DNA of 64,000 nt from Terriglobales bacterium (GTDB lineage: Bacteria; Acidobacteriota; Terriglobia; Terriglobales; Acidobacteriaceae): positions 1 to 64,000 of the forward strand of contig DASPRM010000098.1 of the NCBI GenBank assembly GCA_035624455.1, in the 5' to 3' direction. Both the position numbers and the translations under genes were made by a program. The notes beneath the pieces are model-generated. The model was not told where the DNA came from, ran no database searches, and was given only the letters and a program-made list of their open reading frames with translations. Each line of letters begins with the position of its first letter. Positions within the stretch are counted from its first letter, which is position 1. Of this stretch, positions 26,975 through 35,694 are shown in pieces.

Positions 26975-28549
26975 CTATCGCTTCAGCAAATCCACAGGCT
27001 CCGTCACATCTTTGACGCGAAAGACCGCAGCCAACGTGGGATGCTTGCGCGCCACCTCTTCGTACATGGCATAGGCCACACGGCGGTACGAGATGTGCCC
27101 TTCGGGCTTGGAGCGCAGCTCCGCGATGTACACGGCTTCGGCGAAGTCCATCTTAAACAGAGTTCGCCGCCGGAAGGCGAGCGGAATCACGTACTGCGCA
27201 CTCTCAGTCGCTGACGGCTGGCCCGGGCGTTTTGCCAGCCAGTCATAAGCTGCCGCGGCACGCTTCATTGCCGCGTCATATATGTCGCGCTTACCAGCGG
27301 CGACGATCTCCTCGGGAGTGTCGTAGCCGTGTGCCGTGGTGAACTCCTGCCCGATCTGGGTGCAGCGGCGGTGCCGGTGCATATCGCGGAAACCGCCGAT
27401 GTCCATCAGGATGTCGAAACGAAGCGCCTGCCCAGCGGCGAACGCGCGCAGCAACTCATCGTGACGCCCACGGTGCTTCGTGCCCATGCTGATGACTTCT
27501 TCGCGCCGGGCGGAGCTCAGGGCCTCAACGCGCTCTCGCAATTGCCGGTAGGGATACTGGCAGTGCTCGTACAGCAGTGTGGTCGCGAGTTCAATTTCCA
27601 GCGGATCAGGGTCGAGAAGTTCCACCGGACGTGCTGGTTGAATTTCAGCGTTCCGCATCAACTCCGCGGCGGCTTGCCGCAGTTCGTTGTGCGTGTCCGT
27701 GAGGTATGCGCTCTTTTCTGCATATTTCACTAATGTAGGCGCCACACGAACTTCTCTCAGCAACAGTTCGCTTGCCTGGCGCGCCAGGTCTTCATCGATT
27801 TGGCACAGCTTCGCAATCAAGTCGCTAAACTTCGCCTGATTCACATTCCAGGCCGGCGCGCGCGATGCCTGCTTCAGTAGTTCGCCGAGGTGCTGAATCT
27901 CGGGATGCGGGTCGGAAAGCAGACGCGAAATCTGCCCTTCCAGGGTGCGCGCGTTGACGATCTGCCCCAGCGACGTGTTGGTCGCCAACGGCAGCAAATA
28001 GCGTGTGATGTCGAAAGCGCGGGCCCGGAGCGTACGTTCATAAGCGTCGGGCTTCATGTCTTCGGGTCGCGGCGTGAGATTCCGCAAATACTCGAATAAC
28101 TGCTCAGAAAGGATTTCGTAGTCGCGGAAGAGCGAATCAACGGTCTCCTGAAAAAGCTGCTGCGCGTCGCGGTCGCCGCCAAAATCCGGGACGTAATATT
28201 TTCCCTTGCGAAAATCCTGATAGCGGGTGGAGCGCTCCTGGCCATCCCAACGCTGCTCGTCGACCAGGGTGATCGCCGCCAGAATCGAAAGCTTCTCGAT
28301 GGCCATGGCGATGTGGGCCAAGTCCGCGATGGAGCGATGGCCGTACTGAAAGTAGAAGGTGTTGAGAAATTTTTCCGCCTTCTGCTCGTTGATCTCGCGC
28401 AGCGACTCCTTCATCGACAGCGCGGAACGCGAGTACTTCGCCATGGCGTAGGCTTGCACTTCGGGATCGACGCCATGAACCGCAAACACTTCGATGGTTG
28501 AAGCCTCTGTGGATTGCTGTTGCGGAGTCATGAGAGTTTCCATGAACAT
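26975..28549 (-). CDS. double-length ThyX-like protein (FAD-dependent thymidylate synthase fold)
   Basis: The 524-residue protein appears to contain two ThyX-type halves. The first (about 30-250) has FQYGHRSIADLAHIAMAIEK and QERSTRYQDF, but lacks the RHR of the ThyX signature. The second (about 300-510) has the RHR-like MHRHRRCTQIGQEFTTAHG. ThyX methylates dUMP to dTMP using folate, NADPH and FAD, and is usually about 220-250 residues and homotetrameric. Whether this form makes dTMP is unproven. It may start at residue 7 (MTPQQQ) instead of 28549. Confidence 0.7.
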   Translation of the reverse strand: MFMETLMTPQQQSTEASTIEVFAVHGVDPEVQAYAMAKYSRSALSMKESLREINEQKAEKFLNTFYFQYGHRSIADLAHIAMAIEKLSILAAITLVDEQRWDGQERSTRYQDFRKGKYYVPDFGGDRDAQQLFQETVDSLFRDYEILSEQLFEYLRNLTPRPEDMKPDAYERTLRARAFDITRYLLPLATNTSLGQIVNARTLEGQISRLLSDPHPEIQHLGELLKQASRAPAWNVNQAKFSDLIAKLCQIDEDLARQASELLLREVRVAPTLVKYAEKSAYLTDTHNELRQAAAELMRNAEIQPARPVELLDPDPLEIELATTLLYEHCQYPYRQLRERVEALSSARREEVISMGTKHRGRHDELLRAFAAGQALRFDILMDIGGFRDMHRHRRCTQIGQEFTTAHGYDTPEEIVAAGKRDIYDAAMKRAAAAYDWLAKRPGQPSATESAQYVIPLAFRRRTLFKMDFAEAVYIAELRSKPEGHISYRRVAYAMYEEVARKHPTLAAVFRVKDVTEPVDLLKR

Positions 28550-28733
28550 GCGATGGCATAGTAATCGGCCATCAGCGGCGCTGCAATCCTTCCAGTTGGC
28601 AGGGCAGCAGCGGCTTTTCCTATGAATCCTTTACAGGATTGGTGACTCTAATAAGAAAGGTGTTGGCGAATGAAGTTCTTGTCGATGATAATAGCGGATT
28701 ATTCCTTGGATAGCCTGGGCTCTCATACTCTGA

Positions 28734-29564
28734 ATGAGTAAGTTCTCATACATAGCAGTGGGGATTTTGCTGTCTCTTGCGCTGGTCGCGCCCTCGCCCG
28801 CGCAAAACTTTTTCTCCCCGGATCACAGCCCCGGCGTCGCCGAGTTCTTCGCTGACGACAGCATCTCCGTATCGAGACCGATCGCGTCTGAGATACCTGA
28901 CCCTCGCGCTGTTATGCCGTCTGATGTAGCCCTGCGCACATACCTGGAGCACGCGAGACACCAGATGGCCGAGTTGGGCGCCACCAGCGATCTCACCATT
29001 GTCGAAGCCGTTCTTCCCGATAGTTCCCAGCGTGGCCGGTTCGAGTTGCACCGGGTATTTTCAGCGCCGCGATCTTTGGCCTTTACCTCGGTTTCCTTTG
29101 TCGGCGACACGTTCGTGAAGACCAACATCATCAATCGATTCCTGCAATCGGAAGTTGAACACGTCGAGAAAGGTAACGGGGCGCAATCGGCGATTACTGC
29201 CGACAATTACCACTTCAGCTACAAAGGGACCGACACGCTGAACGGGCAGACGGTTCACGTTTTCCAGGTGAAGCCCCGTAAGAAGCGTGTGGGGCTTTTT
29301 AAAGGCAAGATTTACCTCGACGCCTACAGCGGGAGCCTGCGTCGTTCCGAGGGCACGCTGGCAAAGTCTCCGTCATTTTTCGTGAAGAGGATCAGCTTTA
29401 CCCAGGACTACGCGGATGTCACCGGATTCAGCTTGCCGGTGCGGATGCACTCGGTAGCCCAGACCCGCCTGGTAGGGCGCGCGATCGTAGATGTGGTGCA
29501 TCAGGATTACCAGGCCTCGCCGATCCAGTCTTCTTCTAGCACGCAGGTTGCCGCAGGCAAATAA
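28734..29564 (+). CDS. exported protein of unknown function
   Basis: The 276-residue protein has a clear signal peptide (YIAVGILLSLALVAPSPAQ) and a mature region with alternating strands (FELHRVFSAPRSLAFTSVSF, TLNGQTVHVFQVKPRKK, GKIYLDAYSGSLRRSEGTL). It resembles beta-rich lipoprotein-sorting-like proteins in style only. No clear ribosome site precedes ATG at 28734. A short palindrome, AATCCT (28625-28630) with AGGATT (28635-28640), lies in the upstream gap. Confidence 0.65.
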   Translation: MSKFSYIAVGILLSLALVAPSPAQNFFSPDHSPGVAEFFADDSISVSRPIASEIPDPRAVMPSDVALRTYLEHARHQMAELGATSDLTIVEAVLPDSSQRGRFELHRVFSAPRSLAFTSVSFVGDTFVKTNIINRFLQSEVEHVEKGNGAQSAITADNYHFSYKGTDTLNGQTVHVFQVKPRKKRVGLFKGKIYLDAYSGSLRRSEGTLAKSPSFFVKRISFTQDYADVTGFSLPVRMHSVAQTRLVGRAIVDVVHQDYQASPIQSSSSTQVAAGK

Positions 29565-29682
29565 TCAGTCCAGTTTCGACTTAGGATTTTACCGATAGCG
29601 ATGTTTGCAGCACCGCGCTGATCTTTCGCCTGATCGGCCCATCTTGCTTCTCTCACAACAAATTTGATTATTATCGGAACCA

Positions 29683-30426
29683 ATGAACACAATTCTCGAC
29701 AGGGTCGACCACCGACCCTGGCCGCTACCTAGCGGGGCACATGTCATGGTGCAGACCTGGCGTGATCTGCTATTCGCGCACTGGCCGCTGGCGCCGGAGA
29801 AACTTCGGGCTCTTGTACCACGAGAATTGACCTTAGACGTTCGCGAAGGTCTGGCGTGGGTGGGATTAATTCCATTCACCATCGTTGGCCTGCGGCGGCC
29901 ATTTCTGCCCGCGATTCCGGGGATTTCGAATTTCCACGAGCTCAATGTACGAACTTACGTGACGGTTGGAGGCAAGCCTGGGGTTTACTTCTTCAGCCTG
30001 GACGCGGCCAACTTGTCCGCGGTCAGGGCTGCCCGCTGGTTGTACAAGCTGCCCTACTTCCACGCGCGGATGTCACTGCGGCGCCAAGGAGGCTGGATTT
30101 CGTATCAGAGCCGGCGAAGGAATTGCCCTCTGGGAGAGGCTGACTTCCGCGGACGATACCGGTCAGTGGGAGAGGTTTGGCACAGTTGCGCCGGGAGTCT
30201 TGAGCACTGGCTTACGGAGAGATATTGCCTTTATACCGTGCGGCAGGGACGGGTTTATCGCGCGGAGATTCATCACCTGCCGTGGCCGCTGCAGGATGCG
30301 GAGCTCGAGCTTGAGTTGAACAAAGTGGCTCAGGCCGACGGCATCGAGTTGCCCGATTCCCAGCCCGTGCTGCAGTTTGCCCGAGAGTTAAAGGTTCTGG
30401 TTTGGCCGCTGAGAAGGATCCTGTGA
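29683..30426 (+). CDS. DUF2071 family protein (YqjF-like)
   Basis: The 247-residue protein shows the DUF2071 pattern: QTWRDLLFAHWPLAPEKLRALVP near the start, AWVGLIPFTIVGLRRP, ELNVRTYVTVGGKPGVYFFSLDA and the LPYFHARM segment. Family members are about this long and their biochemical role is unknown. It is followed by an inverted-repeat element. Confidence 0.85.
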   Translation: MNTILDRVDHRPWPLPSGAHVMVQTWRDLLFAHWPLAPEKLRALVPRELTLDVREGLAWVGLIPFTIVGLRRPFLPAIPGISNFHELNVRTYVTVGGKPGVYFFSLDAANLSAVRAARWLYKLPYFHARMSLRRQGGWISYQSRRRNCPLGEADFRGRYRSVGEVWHSCAGSLEHWLTERYCLYTVRQGRVYRAEIHHLPWPLQDAELELELNKVAQADGIELPDSQPVLQFARELKVLVWPLRRIL

Positions 30427-30435
30427 AGGAAGTTT

Positions 30436-30622
30436 GGCCAAGGATTTCACGGATTCACACGGATCAGCATCAGGAAATCAAAAACCAGCAAATCTGGACT
30501 TCATATACAGCCCGCCCCAGCCGAGAAGACGTCCGCAGCGAGAGACTTCAACCGGATCTGCAAACGACCTTGTGAATCCAGATTTCAAAAGAGATCCATA
30601 TGAATCTGTGAAATCCGTGGCC
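30436..30622. repeat. 187-bp inverted-repeat element (MITE-like)
   Basis: The ends GGCCAAGGATTTCACGGATT (from 30436) and the reverse complement of 30602-30622 agree at 19 of 21 positions. A second, inner inverted pair exists: AAATCTGGACTTC (30490-30502) against GAATCCAGATTT (30574-30585). The whole element can fold into a long hairpin. It carries no gene and sits directly upstream of the FabG-like gene, with a TATAAT at 30640-30645 just outside its right end. Confidence 0.6.
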
Positions 30623-30670
30623 AGGGCTCTGCGAACCCGTATAATCTCGGCTTCCTGTCGGGAGCGATGG

Positions 30671-31417
30671 ATGGGCGATCTGAAGGGACATGTGGCGCTG
30701 GTTACGGGCGCATCACAAGGCATCGGACGCGCCTGCGCGCTGCGATTAGCAAAAGCAGGAGCGACGCTAGCCCTGGCTGCACGTAACCAGCAGAAACTGG
30801 CGGAGGTCTGCGGCGAAATCACCAGTGCCGGCGGACAGGCTGCAGTCTTCAAGATGGACGTGGCCAATGAAGATGAAATCAAATCGGCAATCAAGGCGGC
30901 GCTCAGCCAACTCGGGAAGATCGACATCCTGGTCAATAATGCCGGGATCACCCGCGACCAGCTCATTCTGCGCCTGAAGCGCGCCGATTGGGATGCGGTG
31001 CTCAATACCAATCTCACCAGCGCTTACCTGACTATTCAGCAGGTGCTCAGTTCGATGCTCAAACAGCGTTGGGGACGGATCATCAACATCACCAGCGTCT
31101 TCGGGCGAATGGGGCAGGTGGGACAGGCGAATTATGCGTCGTCAAAAGCCGGGCTGATCGGGCTGACGATGGCCATCGCGCGCGAGGTAGCTTCGCGCAA
31201 TATTACGGTCAATGCAGTAGCGCCCGGATTCATCGAGACGGCGATGACCGCGGAGCTCCCTGCCGATTTCAAAGAGAACGCACTGAAACTCATCCCGCTG
31301 GGACGAGTCGGGACCGACGAAGATGTAGCCAATGCCGTAGCGTTTCTCGCCTCGGAGGAAGCCGGCTACATCACCGGCCACGTGCTCAACGTGAACGGCG
31401 GGATGCTGATGGGGTGA
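30671..31417 (+). CDS. fabG: 3-oxoacyl-[ACP] reductase (FabG family SDR)
   Basis: The 248-residue enzyme has TGASQGIGRA (12-21), NNAG (89-92), catalytic Ser142, Tyr155 and Lys159 (YASSK), and the FabG-typical GRMGQVGQANYASSKAG and GHVLNVNGGMLMG. It should reduce 3-oxoacyl-ACP in fatty acid elongation. The assignment to the housekeeping FabG is likely but not certain because no acpP/fabF neighbour is present. ATG at 30671 has GGAG six bases upstream. Confidence 0.85.
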   Translation: MGDLKGHVALVTGASQGIGRACALRLAKAGATLALAARNQQKLAEVCGEITSAGGQAAVFKMDVANEDEIKSAIKAALSQLGKIDILVNNAGITRDQLILRLKRADWDAVLNTNLTSAYLTIQQVLSSMLKQRWGRIINITSVFGRMGQVGQANYASSKAGLIGLTMAIAREVASRNITVNAVAPGFIETAMTAELPADFKENALKLIPLGRVGTDEDVANAVAFLASEEAGYITGHVLNVNGGMLMG

Positions 31418-31487
31418 GGGCGTTCTTGTGCACGGCCACCGCGCAATGTCCCCCTGAGCGGCGGTCACGTGCGAAGTATGCAACTGC

Positions 31488-31526
31488 GGATCCCTCGTCG
31501 GACTTCGTTCTCCTCGTGATGACAAA
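31488..31526. repeat. dispersed intergenic repeat, copy d (short)
   Basis: GGATCCCTCGTCGGACTTCG to GTGATGACAAAA is a shortened, diverged copy of the GATCCTTCGACTC...GATGACAG family in the gap between the convergent fabG and the small membrane-protein gene. Confidence 0.4.
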
Positions 31527-31545
31527 ACCGGGATCGCAACTCCAC

Positions 31546-31842
31546 CTACTGCCGGATCTCCACCACCAGGATGATGCGGTTCATCTTGGGATCCACGGTA
31601 ACGGCCACTGCCTTCGCGCCGGGATACTTTGTCAGAAAATCGTTCAACTCGCTCAGCCCGACATCGTTGTTAAAGGAATAGGCCCGCGTGGTGACTTGCG
31701 ACTGGCTGCTGGCGGCGGGCGGAGGCGGGGCCTGACTCGAAGATGATGCCTGGCTTGCGGAAGCAGCGGCCCGCTGACTAGCGGTCCACATTGCGATCAA
31801 AAGGGTGATCAGGAGAATCGGCCACAGAAGGTTCTTTTGCAT
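31546..31842 (-). CDS. small membrane-anchored hypothetical protein
   Basis: The 98-residue product has an N-terminal hydrophobic segment (NLLWPILLITLLIAMWTASQ), a Ser/Ala/Pro linker (residues 22-50) and a compact C-terminal piece (LSELNDFLTKYPGAKAVAVTVDPKMNRIILVVEI). The membrane segment may be an uncleaved anchor, with the rest in the periplasm. Not recognised. Confidence 0.6.
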   Translation of the reverse strand: MQKNLLWPILLITLLIAMWTASQRAAASASQASSSSQAPPPPAASSQSQVTTRAYSFNNDVGLSELNDFLTKYPGAKAVAVTVDPKMNRIILVVEIRQ

Positions 31843-31892
31843 GCTGACTCCTCGAATAGAAGATCAAGGAGATTGTCGCATGCGAACGGGAG

Positions 31893-31925
31893 TTAGCAGT
31901 TGGCACTTAGCAATTAGCGATTGGC
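31893..31925. repeat. imperfect tandem repeat TTAGC(A/G)RTTGGC
   Basis: TTAGCAGTTGGC (31893-31904), TTAGCA (31907-31912) and TTAGCGATTGGC (31914-31925) follow one another. It is noncoding and lies in the 206-bp gap beyond the end of nrdJ. Confidence 0.4.
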
Positions 31926-31981
31926 GTCAAGCAATCCAGCTGGTGATCAGCTTCGATCCGATGGTCCTGCTTCAACCGCGA

Positions 31982-32035
31982 AATCCTTCGACTCGGACGC
32001 GGCTTGGCTCGCCGCGTCCTCGCTCAAAATGACAG
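31982..32035. repeat. dispersed intergenic repeat, copy e with central hairpin
   Basis: It starts AATCCTTCGACTC and ends CTCAAAATGACAG. In between GGACGCGGC (31995-32003) pairs perfectly with GCCGCGTCC (32011-32019). It is 14 bases beyond the nrdJ stop, so it may help to end that transcript. Confidence 0.65.
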
Positions 32036-32048
32036 CGCCATGGCTGTC

Positions 32049-35000
32049 TTAGCTACACCCACTGGTCGAGCCGCAGCTCATGCAGCGGTAGCAGGAACCG
32101 TTGCGCGTCATGATGGCGCCGCAGACGTGGCAGGTGGGTGCGTCGCCCAGGTCCACGAAATTCTTGAGCGCATCGGCGGCGTGGATGTGAGCCGCGCCGC
32201 CTGTATGAGCGCCTGCGCCGGCACGCGGTCCCGCCGTCTTCATGGAAGACGCCGCGTGCACATCACCTCCGACCGAGCTGCCGTTTTCCTCCGGCAAAGC
32301 GGCAATCGGCGACTTGGGGCGCAATCCCTCGAACAAGATTCCCTGCTGGCCTTCGATGAAGCGCAACTGCAGCCAGCGGAAGATATAATCCATAATCGAC
32401 TTGGCGTAACCGATGTCAGCGTTGGTGGTCCAGCCGCTGGGCTCGAAACGGGTATGCGAGAACTTCTCGCACAAGAGCTTGAGCGGCACGCCATGTTGCA
32501 GGGCGATGGAAATGGCCAGGGCGAAGGAATCCATAAGGCCGGAGATGGTCGATCCTTCCTTGGCCATGGTGATGAAGATTTCCCCCGGTTGGCCGTCGGG
32601 ATAGAGGCCCACCGTGATGTAGCCCTCGTGACCGGCAATGTTGAACTTGTGGGTGAGCGAGGCGCGCTCCACCGGCAGATGATGACGCACCGCGCGCGGT
32701 GGCGACTGCGCATCACGCTCGTCGATTGGCCCGGAGCTGCGCTCCGGCTGGGCGGCTTGTCCTGCGTCTTCTTTCTTCGACATCGCTGTGGCGGTGCCCG
32801 CGGCTGAAAGCGGCTGCGACTTCTTGCAGCCGTCGCGGTAGATAGCCACCGCCTTCAGACCCAGGCGCCAGGCCTGCATGTAGGCCTGCTCGATCTCTTC
32901 GATGGTGGCCGACTCGGGAAGGTTCACGGTCTTCGAGATGGCGCCCGAGATAAATGGCTGTGTGGCAGCCATCATGCGCAGGTGTCCCATGTAATGGATG
33001 GAGCGCGTGCCCTTCGCGGGCTTGAAGGAACAGTCGAACACCGGCAGGTGGTCTTCCTTGATGTGCGGAGCTCCCTCGATGGTTCCAGTGGCGTCGATGT
33101 AGCCGACGATGGCCGCAGCCTGTTCAGTGGTATAACCGAGCTTGAAGAGCGCAGCCGGAACGGTGTTGTTGACGATCTTGATCATGCCGCCGCCGACCAG
33201 CTTCTTGTACTTCACCAGAGCGAGGTCGGGCTCGATGCCGGTGGTGTCGCAATCCATCATGAAGCCGATGGTGCCGGTCGGCGCCAGTACCGTGACCTGC
33301 GAATTGCGATAGCCGAACTTCTCTCCGTGAGCCAGGGCTTCGTCCCAGGTGGACTTGGAAGCGGCGATCAACTCCGGAAGCTGCGAGCTTTTCACCAGCG
33401 ACGTGGTCGAGGACAGCGAACTGCCCACGCTGTTCACGGAAGCGCGGTGCATGCGGATCACGTCAAGGAAGGGCTCGCGGTTGAGGTAAAAGCCCGGACA
33501 GGCTCCGCCGGAGATCAAGCCCGCGTTTTGCGTGAGCAGATCGGTGGCCGGTTCCAGTTGCGGGCATTGCTCGGCAATGATCGATGATTGCTTGTAGGCC
33601 TCGCCGCACATGATGGCGGTAACGCAGGCAGCATAATCGCGGCCGCCATCGGAGTCGTAGGGCAGACCTGCGGCCATGAGCAGCGCGCCCAGGTTGGCAT
33701 AGCCAAGGCCTAGCGGGCGATAATCGTGCGAGTTCCTGGTGATGGCTTCCGTGGGATAGCCGGCAAAATCCACCAGGATTTCCTGCGCGGTGATGAGCAC
33801 GTCCACCGCGTGACGGAAGGCCGCGATGTCGAAGGTGCCGTTGGGGGCAAACTTCATCAGGTTCAGCGATGCCAGATTGCACGCGGAATCGTCAAGGAAC
33901 ATGTACTCAGAGCAGGGGTTGGAAGCGTTGATCCGCGCCGTATTCTTCGACGTGTGCCAGCGATTGACAGTTGTATCGAACTGCATGCCGGGATCGCCGC
34001 ATTGCCAGGTGGCTTCGGCGATCTTGGTCAGCAGGGCGCGAGCCTTGTAGGTCGAGACGGTCTTGCGGTCTTTGACGGTCAGAGTCGAAAAGTCGGCATC
34101 GCGCTCGACGGCCAGCATGAAGTCGTCGGTAACGCGAATCGAGTTGTTGGCATTCTGGAAGAAGATGGAGCTGTAGGCTTCCGAATCGGGCGACGAGCCA
34201 TCGTAGCCAGACTGCACCAGTGCCCACGCCTTGGCTTCCTCCTTGGCCTTGCAGTCGATGAAGTCCACGATGTCGGGGTGATCGATGTTGAGGATCACCA
34301 TCTTGGCAGCACGGCGGGTCTTGCCGCCGGACTTGATCACGCCGGCGAAAGCGTCAAAGCCTTTCATGAAACTCAGGGGACCCGAAGCCTGGCCGCCGCC
34401 AGACAGGTTCTCCATCGACCCACGCAGTGGCGAAAGGTTGGTGCCTGTTCCCGATCCCCACTTGAAGAGCATGCCTTCGGTTTTCGCCAGGGTGAGGATG
34501 GAATCAAGAGAATCGCGAACCGAGTTGATGAAGCAGGCAGAGCACTGGGGATTGCGATATCCGGTGCGAGTGAACTCGACGCGCGCGGTCTCGCGATTCC
34601 AGTGCCAGTTGCAGGCGTCGGAGTTGGGTTCGATGCGATCGCAGCCCACGTTGAACCAGACCGGCGAGTTAAAAGCCGCCATCTGATAAAGCAGGATGTG
34701 AGCCAGTTCGTCGTGGAAGACACTGGCATCGTCGGGGCTGCGGAAGTATCCGCCCTGAAGGCCCCAATCGCGAATAGTTTCAGCCACGCGCGTAATGAGC
34801 TGGCGCACTCCGGTTTCGCGCTCCGGGGTATCCAAAGGTCCGTGCAGGTATTTGCTGGCTACGATGTTGGTCGCCGTCATCGACCAGTCTTTGGGGACTT
34901 CTACGTTCTTCTGCTCGAAGATGGTCTTGCCATTGGCATCGGAGATCTGAGCAGTGCGCAATTCCCACTCCACCGTGTCGTAGGGCGAGACTCCGGCAGT

Positions 35001-35141
35001 GGTGAACAGGCGGCGGAACTGCAGGCCGGGAGCACGCTTGCGGTCGGATTTCTCTTTCTCCGGGATGCGGTCCTGGATGCCAACAGCGGGAGAGGAGTTG
35101 GTTTCAGAGGTGATGGCGGATTTTTCTTTGAGTTCGGACAT
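32049..35141 (-). CDS. nrdJ: adenosylcobalamin-dependent (class II) ribonucleotide reductase
   Basis: The 1030-residue enzyme reduces ribonucleotides using coenzyme B12. It has the RNR barrel with ACNWHWNRETARVEF, NPQCSACFIN, RRAAKMVILNIDHPDI, NPCSEYMFLDDSACNLASLNL and PTGTIGFMMDCDTTGIEPD. The C-terminal region contains a TSCPD-like domain (GYITVGLYPDGQPGEIFI, LCEKFSHTRFEP) and a Cys-rich end (CHVCGAIM...CYRCMSCG). Length and domain order match the long NrdJ of many bacteria. A NrdR box lies upstream. No NrdA/B genes are present here. Confidence 0.96.
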   Translation of the reverse strand: MSELKEKSAITSETNSSPAVGIQDRIPEKEKSDRKRAPGLQFRRLFTTAGVSPYDTVEWELRTAQISDANGKTIFEQKNVEVPKDWSMTATNIVASKYLHGPLDTPERETGVRQLITRVAETIRDWGLQGGYFRSPDDASVFHDELAHILLYQMAAFNSPVWFNVGCDRIEPNSDACNWHWNRETARVEFTRTGYRNPQCSACFINSVRDSLDSILTLAKTEGMLFKWGSGTGTNLSPLRGSMENLSGGGQASGPLSFMKGFDAFAGVIKSGGKTRRAAKMVILNIDHPDIVDFIDCKAKEEAKAWALVQSGYDGSSPDSEAYSSIFFQNANNSIRVTDDFMLAVERDADFSTLTVKDRKTVSTYKARALLTKIAEATWQCGDPGMQFDTTVNRWHTSKNTARINASNPCSEYMFLDDSACNLASLNLMKFAPNGTFDIAAFRHAVDVLITAQEILVDFAGYPTEAITRNSHDYRPLGLGYANLGALLMAAGLPYDSDGGRDYAACVTAIMCGEAYKQSSIIAEQCPQLEPATDLLTQNAGLISGGACPGFYLNREPFLDVIRMHRASVNSVGSSLSSTTSLVKSSQLPELIAASKSTWDEALAHGEKFGYRNSQVTVLAPTGTIGFMMDCDTTGIEPDLALVKYKKLVGGGMIKIVNNTVPAALFKLGYTTEQAAAIVGYIDATGTIEGAPHIKEDHLPVFDCSFKPAKGTRSIHYMGHLRMMAATQPFISGAISKTVNLPESATIEEIEQAYMQAWRLGLKAVAIYRDGCKKSQPLSAAGTATAMSKKEDAGQAAQPERSSGPIDERDAQSPPRAVRHHLPVERASLTHKFNIAGHEGYITVGLYPDGQPGEIFITMAKEGSTISGLMDSFALAISIALQHGVPLKLLCEKFSHTRFEPSGWTTNADIGYAKSIMDYIFRWLQLRFIEGQQGILFEGLRPKSPIAALPEENGSSVGGDVHAASSMKTAGPRAGAGAHTGGAAHIHAADALKNFVDLGDAPTCHVCGAIMTRNGSCYRCMSCGSTSGCS

Positions 35142-35265
35142 CTTTGGTCTCCTGAATCCGATGGCAATTCTGCCCAGCTCACCGGCAATCGCTGCGGGGG
35201 CACAGCATCCATACCGGGAAGGAGTTCAAGCCAGATGGAAGCTCAAAACTCGCTATGGGATGCTG

Positions 35266-35294
35266 AAAGTACGCCCGTATGTTGGGCCTGTCAA
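35266..35294 (-). promoter_or_regulatory. candidate nrdJ promoter
   Basis: On the minus strand a perfect TTGACA (35289-35294) is followed after 17 bases by TACTTT (35266-35271; 3/6). It is 125 bases upstream of nrdJ and directly downstream of the NrdR box. The -10 is weak. Confidence 0.4.
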
Positions 35295-35301
35295 GTACCT
35301 C

Positions 35302-35317
35302 ATACTATATATTGTAC
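35302..35317. promoter_or_regulatory. NrdR-box-like operator
   Basis: ATACTATATATTGTAC matches the 16-bp NrdR box consensus (ACACWATATATWGTGT) at 13 positions. NrdR represses ribonucleotide reductase genes when dATP is high. Boxes usually come in pairs about 31 bp apart; I see only one clear box. The rest of the 35142-35694 gap shows no convincing gene; CTGTCAAGT (35288-35296) and ACTTGACAG (35357-35365) form a distant inverted pair. Confidence 0.7.
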
Positions 35318-35694
35318 ATCTGTTACTTAACCTGGGCGATTCTTACCCGTAATGGGACTTGACAGATTTGGCCGCTGAAATCCGCACATTCTCTGAATTC
35401 AGCTATTTACTCAATGGTAAATCCCGGATTAATTTCCACAACTGGAAGACCGAAACAAATTTTGCGGCAACTGACCCGGAAGCTGTCCGGCTTCTCGGGT
35501 GATGCCGCCAGGCTGGAGGCGAATCCCCCGGGGTCGCGCCTGTAGTTTGGCGCTAACCTCGGTGCGATCCAAAACTCATCTGCTTCGCAATCTACGAACG
35601 GGCAGCAGGAAGGTCAATTCAAGAAATGCAGTGCTCACTATGATTTCTGTGGAACTCCTGTGCGGAAAGAAGTGGCGCTGTGCAGAAGTTCGTC

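Noticed and set aside
25671-27074. Long plus-strand open frame opposite recA
   Set aside because: It is fully antisense to recA, which is certain, and continues into noncoding DNA without a domain pattern.
33726-35330. Plus-strand open frame of over 500 codons opposite nrdJ
   Set aside because: Antisense shadow of a highly conserved gene, with no ribosome site or recognisable motif.
35142-35694. Cobalamin riboswitch before the B12-dependent nrdJ
   Set aside because: The B12-box core (GCCACTG) and surrounding helices were looked for and not seen.
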